From IMG/VR virus record IMGVR_UViG_3300042350_004191, positions 146,587-210,586 of that record: DNA of 64,000 nt, one strand, 5' to 3'. Position numbers and translations under genes: made by a program. Each line of letters begins with the position of its first letter. Position 1 is the first letter of the stretch. The stretch comes from a virus. This document shows positions 1 through 9,131 of this stretch, piece by piece. The notes under the pieces were generated by a model. The model was not told where the DNA came from. It saw only the letters and a list, made by a program, of their open reading frames with translations, and ran no database searches.

Positions 1-1
1 C

Positions 2-199
2 AGTATGTACGATGAACTATTTGATTCTGCATTAGATGATGCTGGTTCTGCTAAAGTGTTGGAAATTTTAAAAGAAAATACAGAAAAACATCAAGAATCT
101 GTTTATATTATATCTCATAGTTCTTCCATCAATAAAAATGATGTTAATAAAGTTATTGAATTAGAAAAAATTAACGGCCAAACCAAGATAGTTAATTGA
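2..199 (+). CDS. gp46-like recombination endonuclease subunit, C-terminal fragment
   Basis: Only the last 65 or so codons are in the window; the reading frame is open to the left edge. The visible part carries the end of an SMC/Rad50-type ABC ATPase: a Walker B/D-loop-like stretch (YDELFDSALDDAG) and an H-loop (YIISH). In T4 this protein pairs with gp47 as the Mre11/Rad50-like exonuclease that resects DNA ends for recombination-dependent replication. Its place just before the polymerase and UvsX region fits. Other ABC ATPases of the RecF/SbcC class cannot be excluded because the N-terminal Walker A and coiled coil are missing. Confidence 0.68.
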   Translation, partial: SMYDELFDSALDDAGSAKVLEILKENTEKHQESVYIISHSSSINKNDVNKVIELEKINGQTKIVN

Positions 200-223
200 T
201 TTTTAGTATTTTAGTGATATAAT
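196..223 (+). promoter_or_regulatory. sigma70-like promoter before the glycosyltransferase gene
   Basis: TTGATT and TATAAT are separated by 16 bases. The ATG lies 11 bases after the -10 box, so the predicted 5' leader is only a few bases. Confidence 0.5.
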
Positions 224-234
224 ATTATACAAAC

Positions 235-1539
235 ATGGCTTTAAAAATTAAACAAAACACCGAACAAAACGACAGAAAAACCGTTTATGAATTTTCATGT
301 GTTAGAAGAGCTATCCCATTCCCACCACTAGGAACAACTACTAATTTACTGAATTTTAATTATATTGCCTTAAATGCAATAAAAATACCGCCACCACTAC
401 CAGTAGAAATGCCTGAAACCTCATTACCGAGAGTTTTAAATTATTATGCAGACTATGGTGGTTGTGGTTTTTGGCGAATGATATGGCCTGAATTTCTTTT
501 AAATTTCTATCAGAAGATGGTTTGTACTGGAATGACACAAATGGTCTTAGATACCCGTTTTTATTCCACTATAAGGGCTATAAGGTTCCAAAGACAAGCT
601 ACAGATCATCAAATGATGTTTATTAAAGAGCTTAATAAGGTTAAGAAAGACCTTAACCTAAGATTATTGTATGAAGTAGATGATGTAGTCTTCAAAGAAG
701 ATATTCCAGAATATAATCGTTGTAGAGATGCATTTAATGATGATAAAATTGTCAAAAATATTTTAGAAATCATAGAAATGATGGATGAAATGACAGTAAC
801 TTGTCAATTCATGAAAGATTATTATATCGAAAAAACTGGAAATAAAAAAATTACAGTTATTCCAAATTATGCCCCCAAATTTTGGCTGGATAGATTTTAT
901 AATCCTGAAAAACTAGAAGAGAATTTTGAAAAAAACAAAAAACGCCCAAGAATATTATATTCTGGTTCTGGAACTCATATAGATGTTCTTAATAGAACGG
1001 GTATGAAAGATGATTTTAGTCATGTAATTGACCAAATTATAAAAGCTAGAAAGAAATTTAAGTTTGTTTGGAAGGGTTGTTATCCATTAGCACTAAGACC
1101 CTTCATTGATAGCGGTGAAATGGAATATGTTGATTGGTCGCCTTTACCTGATTACCCTAAAGGTTTGATGGATACAAATTGCAATGCAACTTTTGCACCT
1201 TTAATTGATAATATTTTCAATAAATCAAAAAGTAACATTAAAATGGTTGAATCTGGTGCATTAGGTATGCCCGGTGCATATCAAAATTTATGCACTTATG
1301 AAATGGCCGAACACAGATTTGATAAAGGTACAGATTTAATTGAAAAACTTGAATACATTACCTCTGATGTCGATAGATATATGAAAGAATCACAAAAAGC
1401 ACGAAAATTCGCAGAAGGTCTTTGGTTAGAAGATCATATAAACGAATATGAGGGTCTATATTTGACTGCATGGGGTTCAAAAGAACGTAATGAGAAATAT
1501 CCGAGCTTGATTTCTCTCAATAAAGATCAGATAATATAG
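235..1539 (+). CDS. GT-B-like glycosyltransferase
   Basis: A 434-residue protein that resembles GT-B glycosyltransferases. It has an acidic YEVDDVVF segment near residue 143, a linker with VTCQFMKDYY and VIPNYAP near residue 190-220, and a C-terminal half starting ILYSGSGTH that looks like a nucleotide-sugar-binding Rossmann lobe. It sits directly upstream of the DNA polymerase gene. T4-like phages use such enzymes either to glycosylate hypermodified pyrimidines in their DNA or for surface sugars. The target here is unknown, because no pyrimidine hydroxymethylase is visible in the window. The start ATG follows a promoter with almost no leader. Confidence 0.62.
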   Translation: MALKIKQNTEQNDRKTVYEFSCVRRAIPFPPLGTTTNLLNFNYIALNAIKIPPPLPVEMPETSLPRVLNYYADYGGCGFWRMIWPEFLLNFYQKMVCTGMTQMVLDTRFYSTIRAIRFQRQATDHQMMFIKELNKVKKDLNLRLLYEVDDVVFKEDIPEYNRCRDAFNDDKIVKNILEIIEMMDEMTVTCQFMKDYYIEKTGNKKITVIPNYAPKFWLDRFYNPEKLEENFEKNKKRPRILYSGSGTHIDVLNRTGMKDDFSHVIDQIIKARKKFKFVWKGCYPLALRPFIDSGEMEYVDWSPLPDYPKGLMDTNCNATFAPLIDNIFNKSKSNIKMVESGALGMPGAYQNLCTYEMAEHRFDKGTDLIEKLEYITSDVDRYMKESQKARKFAEGLWLEDHINEYEGLYLTAWGSKERNEKYPSLISLNKDQII

Positions 1540-1546
1540 GCCAATC

Positions 1547-4120
1547 ATGGCATATCGAAATATCGCATACGACAACAATAACTGTTGTATCCATCTCTGG
1601 ACATGGGACGAGGATGGACAGCGTGTTAAGTTAGAAACCTCCTATGAACCTAGTTTGTATGTAGAAAGCGCATCATCCAATGATGCTTTGTCGATATATA
1701 ATACCAATTTAAAGAAAATATCGTTTAAAAACAATTATTACCGATCAAAGTATGTTAATGAAACTCCGATTAAGCGTATTTTCCAAAATTTATCTGTTGA
1801 ACAAGATTTTTTGTTAAATACCTACCGTGACGATTTAAAAGATCCAGATTTTGGTAAACACCCACTAAAGATTTTTTTCTGGGACATAGAAACATATAGT
1901 CCAAACTCTTTTCCAGAACCCAGTAAAGCAGCAGATCCTATTAATCTGATTACACTTTATGACAGTTTATCCAAAAAATATTATAGTTGGGGATTGAAAG
2001 AATATGTTTCTGATGATGAGAATGTAATTTATACACATTGTAAGAGTGAATATTATATAATAGAAAAGTTTTTAACATTTTGGCAACAAGATCCACCAGA
2101 TATTATGTGTGGTTGGAATACAGAATCCTTCGACGTACCTTATTTGATCAATAGAATAAAAAATTTAAAAGGTGAAGACGAATATAAAAGACTTTCTCCT
2201 ATAGAAAACGTCTATTGTAGAGAAGGTGTTGTTATAAACAAGTACAACAAACCAATAGATAAATGGTACATCAGTGGAATTTCTAACCTCGACTACATGA
2301 TCATCTATAAAGCCTTCTCCAGAGGAGATTCAGAATCATATAGCTTAAACTTTATAGCTGAAAAGGAACTTAAGGAAGGTAAAATTGATTTTGGTGGCAG
2401 TAATTTGGCTATGTTAGCAGATAAAGATTGGGATACCTTTGTAAAGTATAATATTCAAGATGTAAAACTTCTTGTAAAATTGGAAGACACCTTAAAATAT
2501 TTGAAGCTAGTACGCAATTTATCATATAAGGGATTCATTCCTTTTGAAAAGGCTACAGGAAAAGTTTCGATGATTACTGGAGCGGTTGCACACGAAGCCT
2601 TGTTACAAGGCAAAATGATCCCCACATTCAAAACGGACAACAACAAAACAGAATTTACAGGCGGTTATGTCCACGAACCTGAAAGAGGCATTCATAATGC
2701 ATTAGTAAGCTATGATGCTAATAGTCTATATCCAAATACGATTATATCCTTGAACATCTCACCAGAAACAAAGATTGGAAAGATTGTAAACAAAGAAGAA
2801 AATGTTTATTCCCTAAGATTAATAAACGGAAAAGTTGTAACTTTGGATAAGGATAAATTTGAAAAGCTTATACACAAAGAAAAATTATGTATATCAGACT
2901 ATGATGTGTTATATACGCAAAAATTTAAAGGCGTAGTTCCGTGTTTGATTGATAAACTTTATAAAGAACGTGTTGATACCAAAAAAGAAATGCAAAAGTA
3001 TCAAACAATCTTAAACAAGGAAAAAGATTTTAAAGTAAAACAACAGATTGAAGAAAAAATACAAGACTTGGATACACAACAAAACGTTTATAAGCTTGTT
3101 TTAAATTCAATATATGGAACCTTTGCTCAAAGATTTTCTCCTTTGTTTGATATTGACCATTCTGCGAGTGTAACATTAACGGGACAGTCAGTGGTTAAAA
3201 AAGCATCCGATATTGTTTATGAATATGCTGTTCAGAAAGGTTTTGTTGGTGACAAAAAAAATATTTATATATACGGTGATACTGACAGCATTTATATAAC
3301 TATAAATCCTATATTAAAAATAACGGGTAAACAGTTTTTAGTGGACAATAAAATAACCGACGAGGCTTCAAAGGTTGTTGATGAGATAGATAATAAATTA
3401 AATACAGATATAATTGAATGGTCGAAACAGAAACACAATTCAATAGACCCAAGATTTGTTTTTAAACGTGAAACTATTTGTGACAAGGCACTTTTCTTGG
3501 AAAAGAAAATGTACATTCTTCATATTATTGATAAAGAAGGTTATAAACCAAAAGATCCATTTGTTTATAAAGGGATAGAACTAGCTCGTTCAACTTTATC
3601 CAAAGAAGTTAAAGATCTTATTAAAAATGTTGTTGAGTCTGTTATTTTATCAGAAGATAAAACTGAAAGTGATAGAATTTTTTTCGATTCTTATAGCAGA
3701 TTTAAAGATATGGACGTAGTAACCATATCTAAACGAGCAAAAGTTTCTGATATAGAAAAATATCAAAGTAGAAGTGATGGCTTTAAAATCTATAAAGGAA
3801 CGCCCATGCATGTTAAAGGATCGATTTATTACAACAATCTACTTAAAAAGTACAGTGTTGATCATTTGTATGAAAGAATAACAAACGGAACCAAAGTTAA
3901 GATTTTTTATGCAAATAAAAACAAATATAATATACAAGTTTTTTCTTTTTTAGATGAAATGCCTGAAGAAATTATAAAAGATGTAGCACCGGATTACGAT
4001 AAAATGTTTCAAAAGAACGTGTTTCCACCATTAGAAAGAATTTATAAATGTATTGGTTGGGATACACCTTCTCTTGTGCAAAACTATTGCACTGATTTAA
4101 CTGAATTATTTAAAGATTAA
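1547..4120 (+). CDS. 43: DNA polymerase, family B (gp43-like)
   Basis: Replicative polymerase of 857 residues (T4 gp43 has 898). The 3'-5' exonuclease Exo I motif FWDIET is at about residue 111-116. Polymerase motif A (YDANSLYPN) is near residue 389, motif B (LVLNSIYGTFAQRF) near 520, and motif C (YGDTDSIY) at 576-583 with catalytic aspartates at 578 and 580. Both proofreading and polymerisation therefore look intact. The gene starts 7 bases after the glycosyltransferase stop, which suggests co-transcription. A clamp and a helicase of the same replisome type are encoded downstream. Confidence 0.97.
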   Translation: MAYRNIAYDNNNCCIHLWTWDEDGQRVKLETSYEPSLYVESASSNDALSIYNTNLKKISFKNNYYRSKYVNETPIKRIFQNLSVEQDFLLNTYRDDLKDPDFGKHPLKIFFWDIETYSPNSFPEPSKAADPINLITLYDSLSKKYYSWGLKEYVSDDENVIYTHCKSEYYIIEKFLTFWQQDPPDIMCGWNTESFDVPYLINRIKNLKGEDEYKRLSPIENVYCREGVVINKYNKPIDKWYISGISNLDYMIIYKAFSRGDSESYSLNFIAEKELKEGKIDFGGSNLAMLADKDWDTFVKYNIQDVKLLVKLEDTLKYLKLVRNLSYKGFIPFEKATGKVSMITGAVAHEALLQGKMIPTFKTDNNKTEFTGGYVHEPERGIHNALVSYDANSLYPNTIISLNISPETKIGKIVNKEENVYSLRLINGKVVTLDKDKFEKLIHKEKLCISDYDVLYTQKFKGVVPCLIDKLYKERVDTKKEMQKYQTILNKEKDFKVKQQIEEKIQDLDTQQNVYKLVLNSIYGTFAQRFSPLFDIDHSASVTLTGQSVVKKASDIVYEYAVQKGFVGDKKNIYIYGDTDSIYITINPILKITGKQFLVDNKITDEASKVVDEIDNKLNTDIIEWSKQKHNSIDPRFVFKRETICDKALFLEKKMYILHIIDKEGYKPKDPFVYKGIELARSTLSKEVKDLIKNVVESVILSEDKTESDRIFFDSYSRFKDMDVVTISKRAKVSDIEKYQSRSDGFKIYKGTPMHVKGSIYYNNLLKKYSVDHLYERITNGTKVKIFYANKNKYNIQVFSFLDEMPEEIIKDVAPDYDKMFQKNVFPPLERIYKCIGWDTPSLVQNYCTDLTELFKD

Positions 4121-4123
4121 TAC

Positions 4124-4151
4124 TTGAAAAAGAAATAGACTGTGATAATAT
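4124..4151 (+). promoter_or_regulatory. sigma70-like promoter, near-leaderless
   Basis: TTGAAA, 16-base spacer, TAATAT; the ATG begins 7 bases after the -10 box. Confidence 0.5.
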
Positions 4152-4158
4152 ATTAAAT

Positions 4159-4566
4159 ATGAGCGATAAAAATAATAAATTAACCGTGTTTTTAGATTAT
4201 GTTGGTAGAACAATTATTGGAGAAATTGTTGAAGAAAATGATTCACAATTTAAAGTTAAAAATCCAGTTATTCTTTCTACTGTAGCAACTCCTGACAACA
4301 GAATGTCAATTCAACTGTTTCCTTTGTTGTTCAGAGAATTCTTGGCTGACAAAGAAGCTGATGCTATTTTCCCTTTTAATAAGAGTTATATTACTCCTAT
4401 TCATGATAATGAAAATAAATTTATCTCTTTAGATTTTAGATTACAAGCACAATATTCTCAAATCTTTAATAAGAGTAATTTGTATGTTCCTACACAACAA
4501 ACTCCTGATGCACCACAACAAAACGCTGGAGCAGATGCTAATGTTGTTAAATTGTTCGATGAGTAA
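4159..4566 (+). CDS. conserved hypothetical protein with Sm-like N-terminal half
   Basis: A 135-residue protein between polymerase and uvsX. The first 50 residues alternate short beta strands (TVFLDYVGRTIIGEIVEEN, then FKVKNPVILST), a pattern like Sm/Lsm or other small barrel folds. The C-terminal 35 residues are rich in Gln, Pro and Ala and probably disordered. It is preceded by its own promoter and followed by a strong intrinsic terminator, so it can be expressed as a single-gene unit. No enzyme motif is visible and the Sm-like reading is an inference from strand pattern only. Confidence 0.55.
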   Translation: MSDKNNKLTVFLDYVGRTIIGEIVEENDSQFKVKNPVILSTVATPDNRMSIQLFPLLFREFLADKEADAIFPFNKSYITPIHDNENKFISLDFRLQAQYSQIFNKSNLYVPTQQTPDAPQQNAGADANVVKLFDE

Positions 4567-4582
4567 ACAAAATTAAAACAAG

Positions 4583-4616
4583 AAAAGCCTGAATCGTAAA
4601 GATTCAGGCTTTTTTA
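4583..4616 (+). terminator. Rho-independent terminator
   Basis: An 11-bp perfect stem (AAGCCTGAATC / GATTCAGGCTT) with a 5-base loop is followed by a T run. It closes the 135-residue gene and precedes the uvsX promoter. Confidence 0.9.
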
Positions 4617-4644
4617 TTGCTTTTTTAAAAAAGTATGTTAGACT
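4617..4644 (+). promoter_or_regulatory. uvsX promoter, leaderless
   Basis: TTGCTT, 16-base spacer, TAGACT; the ATG follows exactly 6 bases after the -10 box. Confidence 0.55.
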
Positions 4645-4650
4645 AATTCT

Positions 4651-5793
4651 ATGGCTAAAAATAAAAAAGAAAATATAAACGATGAGACTCTTGCGATCAT
4701 TGATGATGCATTTAAGGTATTGGATGATTTAAATCCTGATGCAGCCTATCTTAATGAAAATACATTATCTTCCGTAAAAGAATGGATTGATACAGGTTGT
4801 ATGGCATTAAATGCTATTATTTCAGGCTCTTTATATGGTGGCGTTCCTATGGGGCGAATTACAGGCTTTGTTGGACCACAGGCATGTGGAAAAACTATGA
4901 TTGTTAATAAAATCATGGCAAATGCTCAAAAGAAAGGTATGCATATTGCATATTTTGATACAGAAAATGCATTAGATCCAGATACAGCAACTAATCTTGG
5001 TTGTGATACCAAAAAAATTAAACATTGTCCTATTGAAGTTATTGAAGATTGTAGAAATCAGATTGTTAAATTTTTAAAAAGCGTTATTGAACACAATCTT
5101 CATGGTAAGGTTGTTCTTGTGATCGATTCTTTGGGGAATTTGATCTCCGCGAGAGAAGCAAAAGTAATCGAAGATGGAAAAGATTCAGCAGATATGGGTG
5201 CAAGAGCAGTTTCTTTAAAGAGTATGCTTCGCGCAATCACACATACAGCAGCAAAAGCTAACGTTCCTGTTTTGTTTACTAATCATATATACGATAATCC
5301 TGGTGCAATGTACCCAACATTGGTAAAAAGCCAATCTGGAGGTTCTGGACCACTTTATATGAGTTCTGTCTTGGTTCAAATGGCAACTAAACAAGAAAGA
5401 GTTAGTAGATCAGATAATAAGAACGCTAATGATGACAGTACTCCTCTATCAAAGGATGTGAACGGTTTAACAATTCGCGCATTAACAACTAAAAATCGTT
5501 TTATCCCACCATTTTTAGAGTGTGAAATGTATTTAAATTTCAAACAAGGCTTATCAAAGTATGCTGGTTTGCTTGAAATGGCAGAGGGTTATGGTGTAAT
5601 AACCAAACAGGGTCATAGATACGTCATAGGAGAAGATGTTTTAGGTTTCTATAAAGATTGGAGAGAAGACGAGACTGTTTGGGCTAAAGTTCTACCAGCA
5701 TTAGAGAATAAATTAAAAGAACAATTGAAATTTAATAACGAATCTTTAAAGACTTTTACCCCAAAGTCTGAACAAGTGTTATTAAATGAGTAA
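4651..5793 (+). CDS. uvsX: UvsX, RecA-like recombinase
   Basis: A 380-residue RecA/Rad51-family strand-exchange ATPase. Walker A (GPQACGKT) is at residues 75-82, and Walker B (VVLVIDSLGNL) is near 154-164 after an FDTEN segment at about 102-106. It would form filaments on single-stranded DNA coated by the gp32-like protein encoded further on, and drive recombination-dependent replication with the gp46-like nuclease. It has its own leaderless promoter and an intrinsic terminator. Length is close to T4 UvsX (391 residues). Confidence 0.94.
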   Translation: MAKNKKENINDETLAIIDDAFKVLDDLNPDAAYLNENTLSSVKEWIDTGCMALNAIISGSLYGGVPMGRITGFVGPQACGKTMIVNKIMANAQKKGMHIAYFDTENALDPDTATNLGCDTKKIKHCPIEVIEDCRNQIVKFLKSVIEHNLHGKVVLVIDSLGNLISAREAKVIEDGKDSADMGARAVSLKSMLRAITHTAAKANVPVLFTNHIYDNPGAMYPTLVKSQSGGSGPLYMSSVLVQMATKQERVSRSDNKNANDDSTPLSKDVNGLTIRALTTKNRFIPPFLECEMYLNFKQGLSKYAGLLEMAEGYGVITKQGHRYVIGEDVLGFYKDWREDETVWAKVLPALENKLKEQLKFNNESLKTFTPKSEQVLLNE

Positions 5794-5808
5794 ATTGTTA
5801 TTCATACA

Positions 5809-5842
5809 ACAAGGGGATAGGGCAACCTATCCCCTTTTTTAT
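5809..5842 (+). terminator. Rho-independent terminator after uvsX
   Basis: An 11-bp stem (AAGGGGATAGG / CCTATCCCCTT) with a GCAA tetraloop is followed by a T run. Confidence 0.92.
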
Positions 5843-5870
5843 TGACTTTATAGGTAAAAAAGGATAATAT
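5842..5870 (+). promoter_or_regulatory. helicase gene promoter, leaderless
   Basis: TTGACT, 17-base spacer, TAATAT; the ATG begins 6 bases after the -10 box. This is one of the best matches to the window's early consensus. Confidence 0.65.
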
Positions 5871-5876
5871 TTCTAT

Positions 5877-7256
5877 ATGGGAAAATCTCTCGATTTCGAT
5901 TACGAACTTTTTGAAAAAATTATTGTATACAATTATCTGACTGATGCGAATTATTTTGAAACTGTATATGAATATATAAATTCATCATTTTTTACAAACG
6001 AAAATCATAAAACTGTAGTCAAAATTTTAAAAGAATATTATAGAAACAACCAAAAATTTCCAAACCCAACAGAATTAAAATTAAATTTTACTAGTCCAAG
6101 TGATAGACAGGCTCTAAAAGAGGTTTTGTTGAGCTTTAAAGATATTGATAAAAAATATGATAAAGAATTACTTTTAAAAAACACCGAAAGATTTTTTAAA
6201 GAGAAAGCGGTTCATAATACAGTCATTAATACATATGTTAATATTCAAGCTGGTGATATAAACTCGTCAGAAATCTTAAAGTCTTTTGAAAAAGCTTGTT
6301 CTATTTCTTTAGTAGAAAATAAAGGATTTGATTATTTGGAAAAAATTGATGAACATTGCGATGAACTGCAAAAAGTTTTCAAATACATACCTTCTGGTTG
6401 GAAATGGTTAGATGAAAGAATAGGTGGCGGGTTTCTTGCTACAGGAAGAGCTATTTATGTGTTTTATGGTGTAACAAACGTAGGTAAATCGATTTTTCTT
6501 GGTAATATTGCAACAAATATTCTTAGTCAGAATAAAACGGTGGTATTGATTTCAATGGAAATGCCTGAACAAGTGTATGCAAAAAGAATAAGTGCTCAAC
6601 TTACTCAGATTCCTATGGATGATTTATCATCAGAAATTCAATTATTAAAGACTAAATTAAATTCTTACAAATTAAAAAACAAAGAAGCAAAATTAATCAT
6701 TAAGGAATTTCCCCCAAAGACCGTTTCGACTCTCCACATAAAAACATATATTGAAAAATTAAAAAATTCTGGAATAAATCCTGATATAATAATCTTAGAT
6801 TATTTAAACTTAATTGCTCCAGCAGACAAAGGACAATCTTCTTATGATTCGGTGAAACAAATCACTGAGGCGGTAAGGGCCATGTCATACCAGTTTGAAT
6901 GTCCTATAATAACCGCTACACAAGCTAATAGAAGCGCATACAATGAGGCTAATCCGGGTCTTGAGACTACCAGCGAGTCTATGGGCTTGTCTCATACAGC
7001 CGATGCACAATTTTCTATATGGACGGAAAAAGAAGAAATGGATTTAAATTTAATTCATTTAGGTATAACTAAAAACCGCTTCGGTCCTAGAGATTGTCAA
7101 ACTGTATTGGAAATAGATTATCCCACGTTGTCATTAAAAGATCCAGAATCTGATTCAATTGTCTCGACATTTTCTTCATCAAAATCTAGTAAATCAAATT
7201 CAATTAATGATACTGTATCATTATTAGAATCTTTAGGGGATGATGTTGATAATTAA
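5877..7256 (+). CDS. 41: replicative DNA helicase (DnaB/gp41-like)
   Basis: A 459-residue hexameric helicase of the DnaB/gp41 family (T4 gp41 has 475). The N-terminal 170 residues are helical and divergent. The RecA-like motor has Walker A (YGVTNVGKSIFLG, about residue 196-208), an ISMEMPE segment (H1a, about 223) and Walker B (IILDYLNLI, about 304). A glutamine-containing ITATQANRS follows (H3), then a late arginine-rich GITKNRFG region. It unwinds DNA 5' to 3' at the fork for the polymerase and clamp. It is separated from uvsX by a terminator and promoter, so it is regulated independently. Confidence 0.9.
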   Translation: MGKSLDFDYELFEKIIVYNYLTDANYFETVYEYINSSFFTNENHKTVVKILKEYYRNNQKFPNPTELKLNFTSPSDRQALKEVLLSFKDIDKKYDKELLLKNTERFFKEKAVHNTVINTYVNIQAGDINSSEILKSFEKACSISLVENKGFDYLEKIDEHCDELQKVFKYIPSGWKWLDERIGGGFLATGRAIYVFYGVTNVGKSIFLGNIATNILSQNKTVVLISMEMPEQVYAKRISAQLTQIPMDDLSSEIQLLKTKLNSYKLKNKEAKLIIKEFPPKTVSTLHIKTYIEKLKNSGINPDIIILDYLNLIAPADKGQSSYDSVKQITEAVRAMSYQFECPIITATQANRSAYNEANPGLETTSESMGLSHTADAQFSIWTEKEEMDLNLIHLGITKNRFGPRDCQTVLEIDYPTLSLKDPESDSIVSTFSSSKSSKSNSINDTVSLLESLGDDVDN

Positions 7257-7265
7257 AAAATTATA

Positions 7266-7273
7266 TATAAGTA
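7266..7273 (+). promoter_or_regulatory. possible late-type box (TATAAGTA)
   Basis: TATAAGTA lies 5 bases before the next ATG. It differs at one base from the late box seen before structural genes, and chance is possible in such AT-rich DNA. Confidence 0.3.
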
Positions 7274-7278
7274 CTTGA

Positions 7279-8169
7279 ATGACTAATAAATTATATAAAG
7301 TTTTTACCCATGGCGACTTAGATGGTGCCGTGAGTTTATTATGTTTATTATGGTCGAAACCAGAAGCCACAATAGAATACGAAGAGCTTTATAATAATAC
7401 AATTGAAGAACGATTAATAAGTTATAATCAAAAAACAATTAATAAACCAACAACTATAGTAATGGATTTCTCTTTAAGAGAATCATTTTTAAATTTCGAC
7501 TCAAATGAATATGTTTTTATTGATCATCATAAAACTTCAGAAAAATTTGTAGAAAAATTTAAAAACGCTAAAATAATTTATAAAAATAACAATTCAAATA
7601 CAGGGTTAATATATAGCACATTTAATAAATCTCTTAGTTCAATATCAAAAGAACAAAAATATCTTATAGCATTAGCCGATGACTTCGACTCTTATACTTT
7701 AAGACTCCCCCATTCTTATGATTTGAATATTTTATTCTGGACAGAGTACAGAGGTCAGTTTTCTAAGTTTGTTAAGGATTATTCAAACGGATTTAAACCA
7801 TTTACCGAAAAACAAATAAAATTGATCAATTTTGAAAAGAACAGTGCTTGTGAACAATCTCATAAACTTCAAAAGTATGAAGGATCTGTAACTATTAAAG
7901 GAGAAAAATATAAAACACTAGCAGTTATAGGAGAAAAATATAATAATTTAGTGATCGATTGCTTAATAAGAGAGAATGATCCAGATTTATTTTTTTACAT
8001 AAACACAAAATCGGAAAAAGTTAATCTTAGAAAAAAATCTTCGATAACATCTTTTGATTTAGGAACATTTGCAGAGAAAATATGTGAAGGTGGTGGTAAC
8101 ACCAACTCTGCTGGTGGAAAACTAACACCGTTATTTATGGAGTTGACAAAAAATTTAAAACCTGTATGA
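7279..8169 (+). CDS. DHH-family phosphoesterase
   Basis: A 296-residue protein with the DHH superfamily metal sites in order: THGDLDGAVS near residue 10-19, IVMDFS near 61, FIDHHKT near 79-85, and LADDFD near 133. The C-terminal GGGNTNSAGG (about 274-283) is the DHHA1 substrate-binding signature. Relatives are RecJ-type exonucleases and NrnA-type oligoribonucleases or cyclic-dinucleotide phosphodiesterases. The short length and DHHA1 domain favour a nanoRNase-like or small-nucleotide phosphodiesterase over RecJ. It lies in the replication block and overlaps the next gene by 4 bases, so the two are probably translationally coupled. Confidence 0.8.
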   Translation: MTNKLYKVFTHGDLDGAVSLLCLLWSKPEATIEYEELYNNTIEERLISYNQKTINKPTTIVMDFSLRESFLNFDSNEYVFIDHHKTSEKFVEKFKNAKIIYKNNNSNTGLIYSTFNKSLSSISKEQKYLIALADDFDSYTLRLPHSYDLNILFWTEYRGQFSKFVKDYSNGFKPFTEKQIKLINFEKNSACEQSHKLQKYEGSVTIKGEKYKTLAVIGEKYNNLVIDCLIRENDPDLFFYINTKSEKVNLRKKSSITSFDLGTFAEKICEGGGNTNSAGGKLTPLFMELTKNLKPV

Positions 8170-8456
8170 TTATAACATCATATCAACAAATCGAAAAATT
8201 GATAAATCCTTCAAACTCGTTGGATGTAAATGAATTTGAAGAAATCACTTTAAAATTTGGTTCTTTTATGTGTATATGTTATAACAAAAAATTTAACTTT
8301 TTAAATCTTTTAAAAATAATTTTAGAGGACAAAAAAGTACAAAAATTGTATTGTGATTTGTTGGGAGAATACAATTTACAATATGTTATCAAGACATACA
8401 TAGATAATATACCAGGTTTTTATAAGAAAATTTTTCGATCAAAATTCAACAGGTAA
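8166..8456 (+). CDS. hypothetical protein, 96 aa
   Basis: Not recognised. A small helical protein, basic at the C terminus (KKIFRSKFNR). Its ATG overlaps the stop of the DHH gene (ATGA). In T4 the genes just before gene 32 are 33 (late transcription co-activator) and 59 (helicase loader). By position this could correspond to gp33, but I see no clear sequence match. Confidence 0.6.
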   Translation: MIITSYQQIEKLINPSNSLDVNEFEEITLKFGSFMCICYNKKFNFLNLLKIILEDKKVQKLYCDLLGEYNLQYVIKTYIDNIPGFYKKIFRSKFNR

Positions 8457-8461
8457 TAAAC

Positions 8462-9112
8462 TTGAATATAACCGAAAAACAAAAACAGATATATAATTGC
8501 TACCTTAAACATTTACGTAAAGGTCAGCCATACAATCCTAGAAAAAATTTTGATGACCTCAATGGTCAAACAAAAATAGATCTGTATAAACTTCAAAACT
8601 TTTTTAATAAATTTAAACAAATTAGAATGGATTTCTTTTTTGAAGCATTTGCATTTGTTTACCCGAATGACGATTATCCTCAATTGTCTTTTTTTTGTAC
8701 CAGAAAAGCATTAAAGTGTTATTCCTTGTATAAGGAGCATAAAGAAAACCAATCACCAGATACGATGTTGGACGATATTAAGAAGAGCGTAATTTTTATT
8801 GGCTCATTTTGTATGAGAAATAACATTCTTATGCAGAAGTATTTGAAACATAAAACATTATGTATTCCTACATGGATTAAACACTATAAAGAAGGAAACA
8901 TAAACATATATGCAGTAATAGCATTGGGATATTCTAATGAATTGAATTCTTTACAAGAAGATGAAAGAGAACTATGGGTCCCAAACCTGTTACAAAATAT
9001 AACATCTTATAAAATAAGATATAGTAATTGTAAATCTAAAGTTAAGATTATCAAATGGTTAGAAACTACTGAAAATTTTGTCAAAAAGAATTTGACTTTC
9101 GTTGCAGACTGA
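8462..9112 (+). CDS. hypothetical protein, 216 aa, in gene 59 position
   Basis: Not firmly recognised. The frame opens with a TTG start 3 bases after the previous stop; the next in-frame ATG is more than 50 codons later. It is helical, basic and rich in aromatic residues, with no catalytic motif. Its length (216) and its place directly upstream of the gene 32 homologue match T4 gp59 (217 residues, helicase loader). The C-terminal half has a loosely similar helical pattern. This is a synteny-based suggestion only. The promoter for the SSB gene lies inside its 3' end. Confidence 0.6.
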   Translation: MNITEKQKQIYNCYLKHLRKGQPYNPRKNFDDLNGQTKIDLYKLQNFFNKFKQIRMDFFFEAFAFVYPNDDYPQLSFFCTRKALKCYSLYKEHKENQSPDTMLDDIKKSVIFIGSFCMRNNILMQKYLKHKTLCIPTWIKHYKEGNINIYAVIALGYSNELNSLQEDERELWVPNLLQNITSYKIRYSNCKSKVKIIKWLETTENFVKKNLTFVAD

Positions 9113-9120
9113 TTTAATAT
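9092..9120 (+). promoter_or_regulatory. SSB (gene 32) promoter
   Basis: TTGACT, 17-base spacer, TAATAT, lying inside the end of the upstream gene. The ATG at 9132 is 11 bases after the -10 box. The promoter lies between or over the alternative upstream start codons, so it decides the start. Confidence 0.6.
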
Positions 9121-9131
9121 ATAACAAAATT

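Noticed and set aside
8462-9112. Firm naming as gene 59 helicase loader
   Set aside because: Length and position fit but I see no convincing sequence signature; kept as hypothetical.
9102-9131. Upstream start for the SSB gene
   Set aside because: A consensus promoter overlaps it (-10 box at 9115-9120), so a transcript from that promoter could not include that start.
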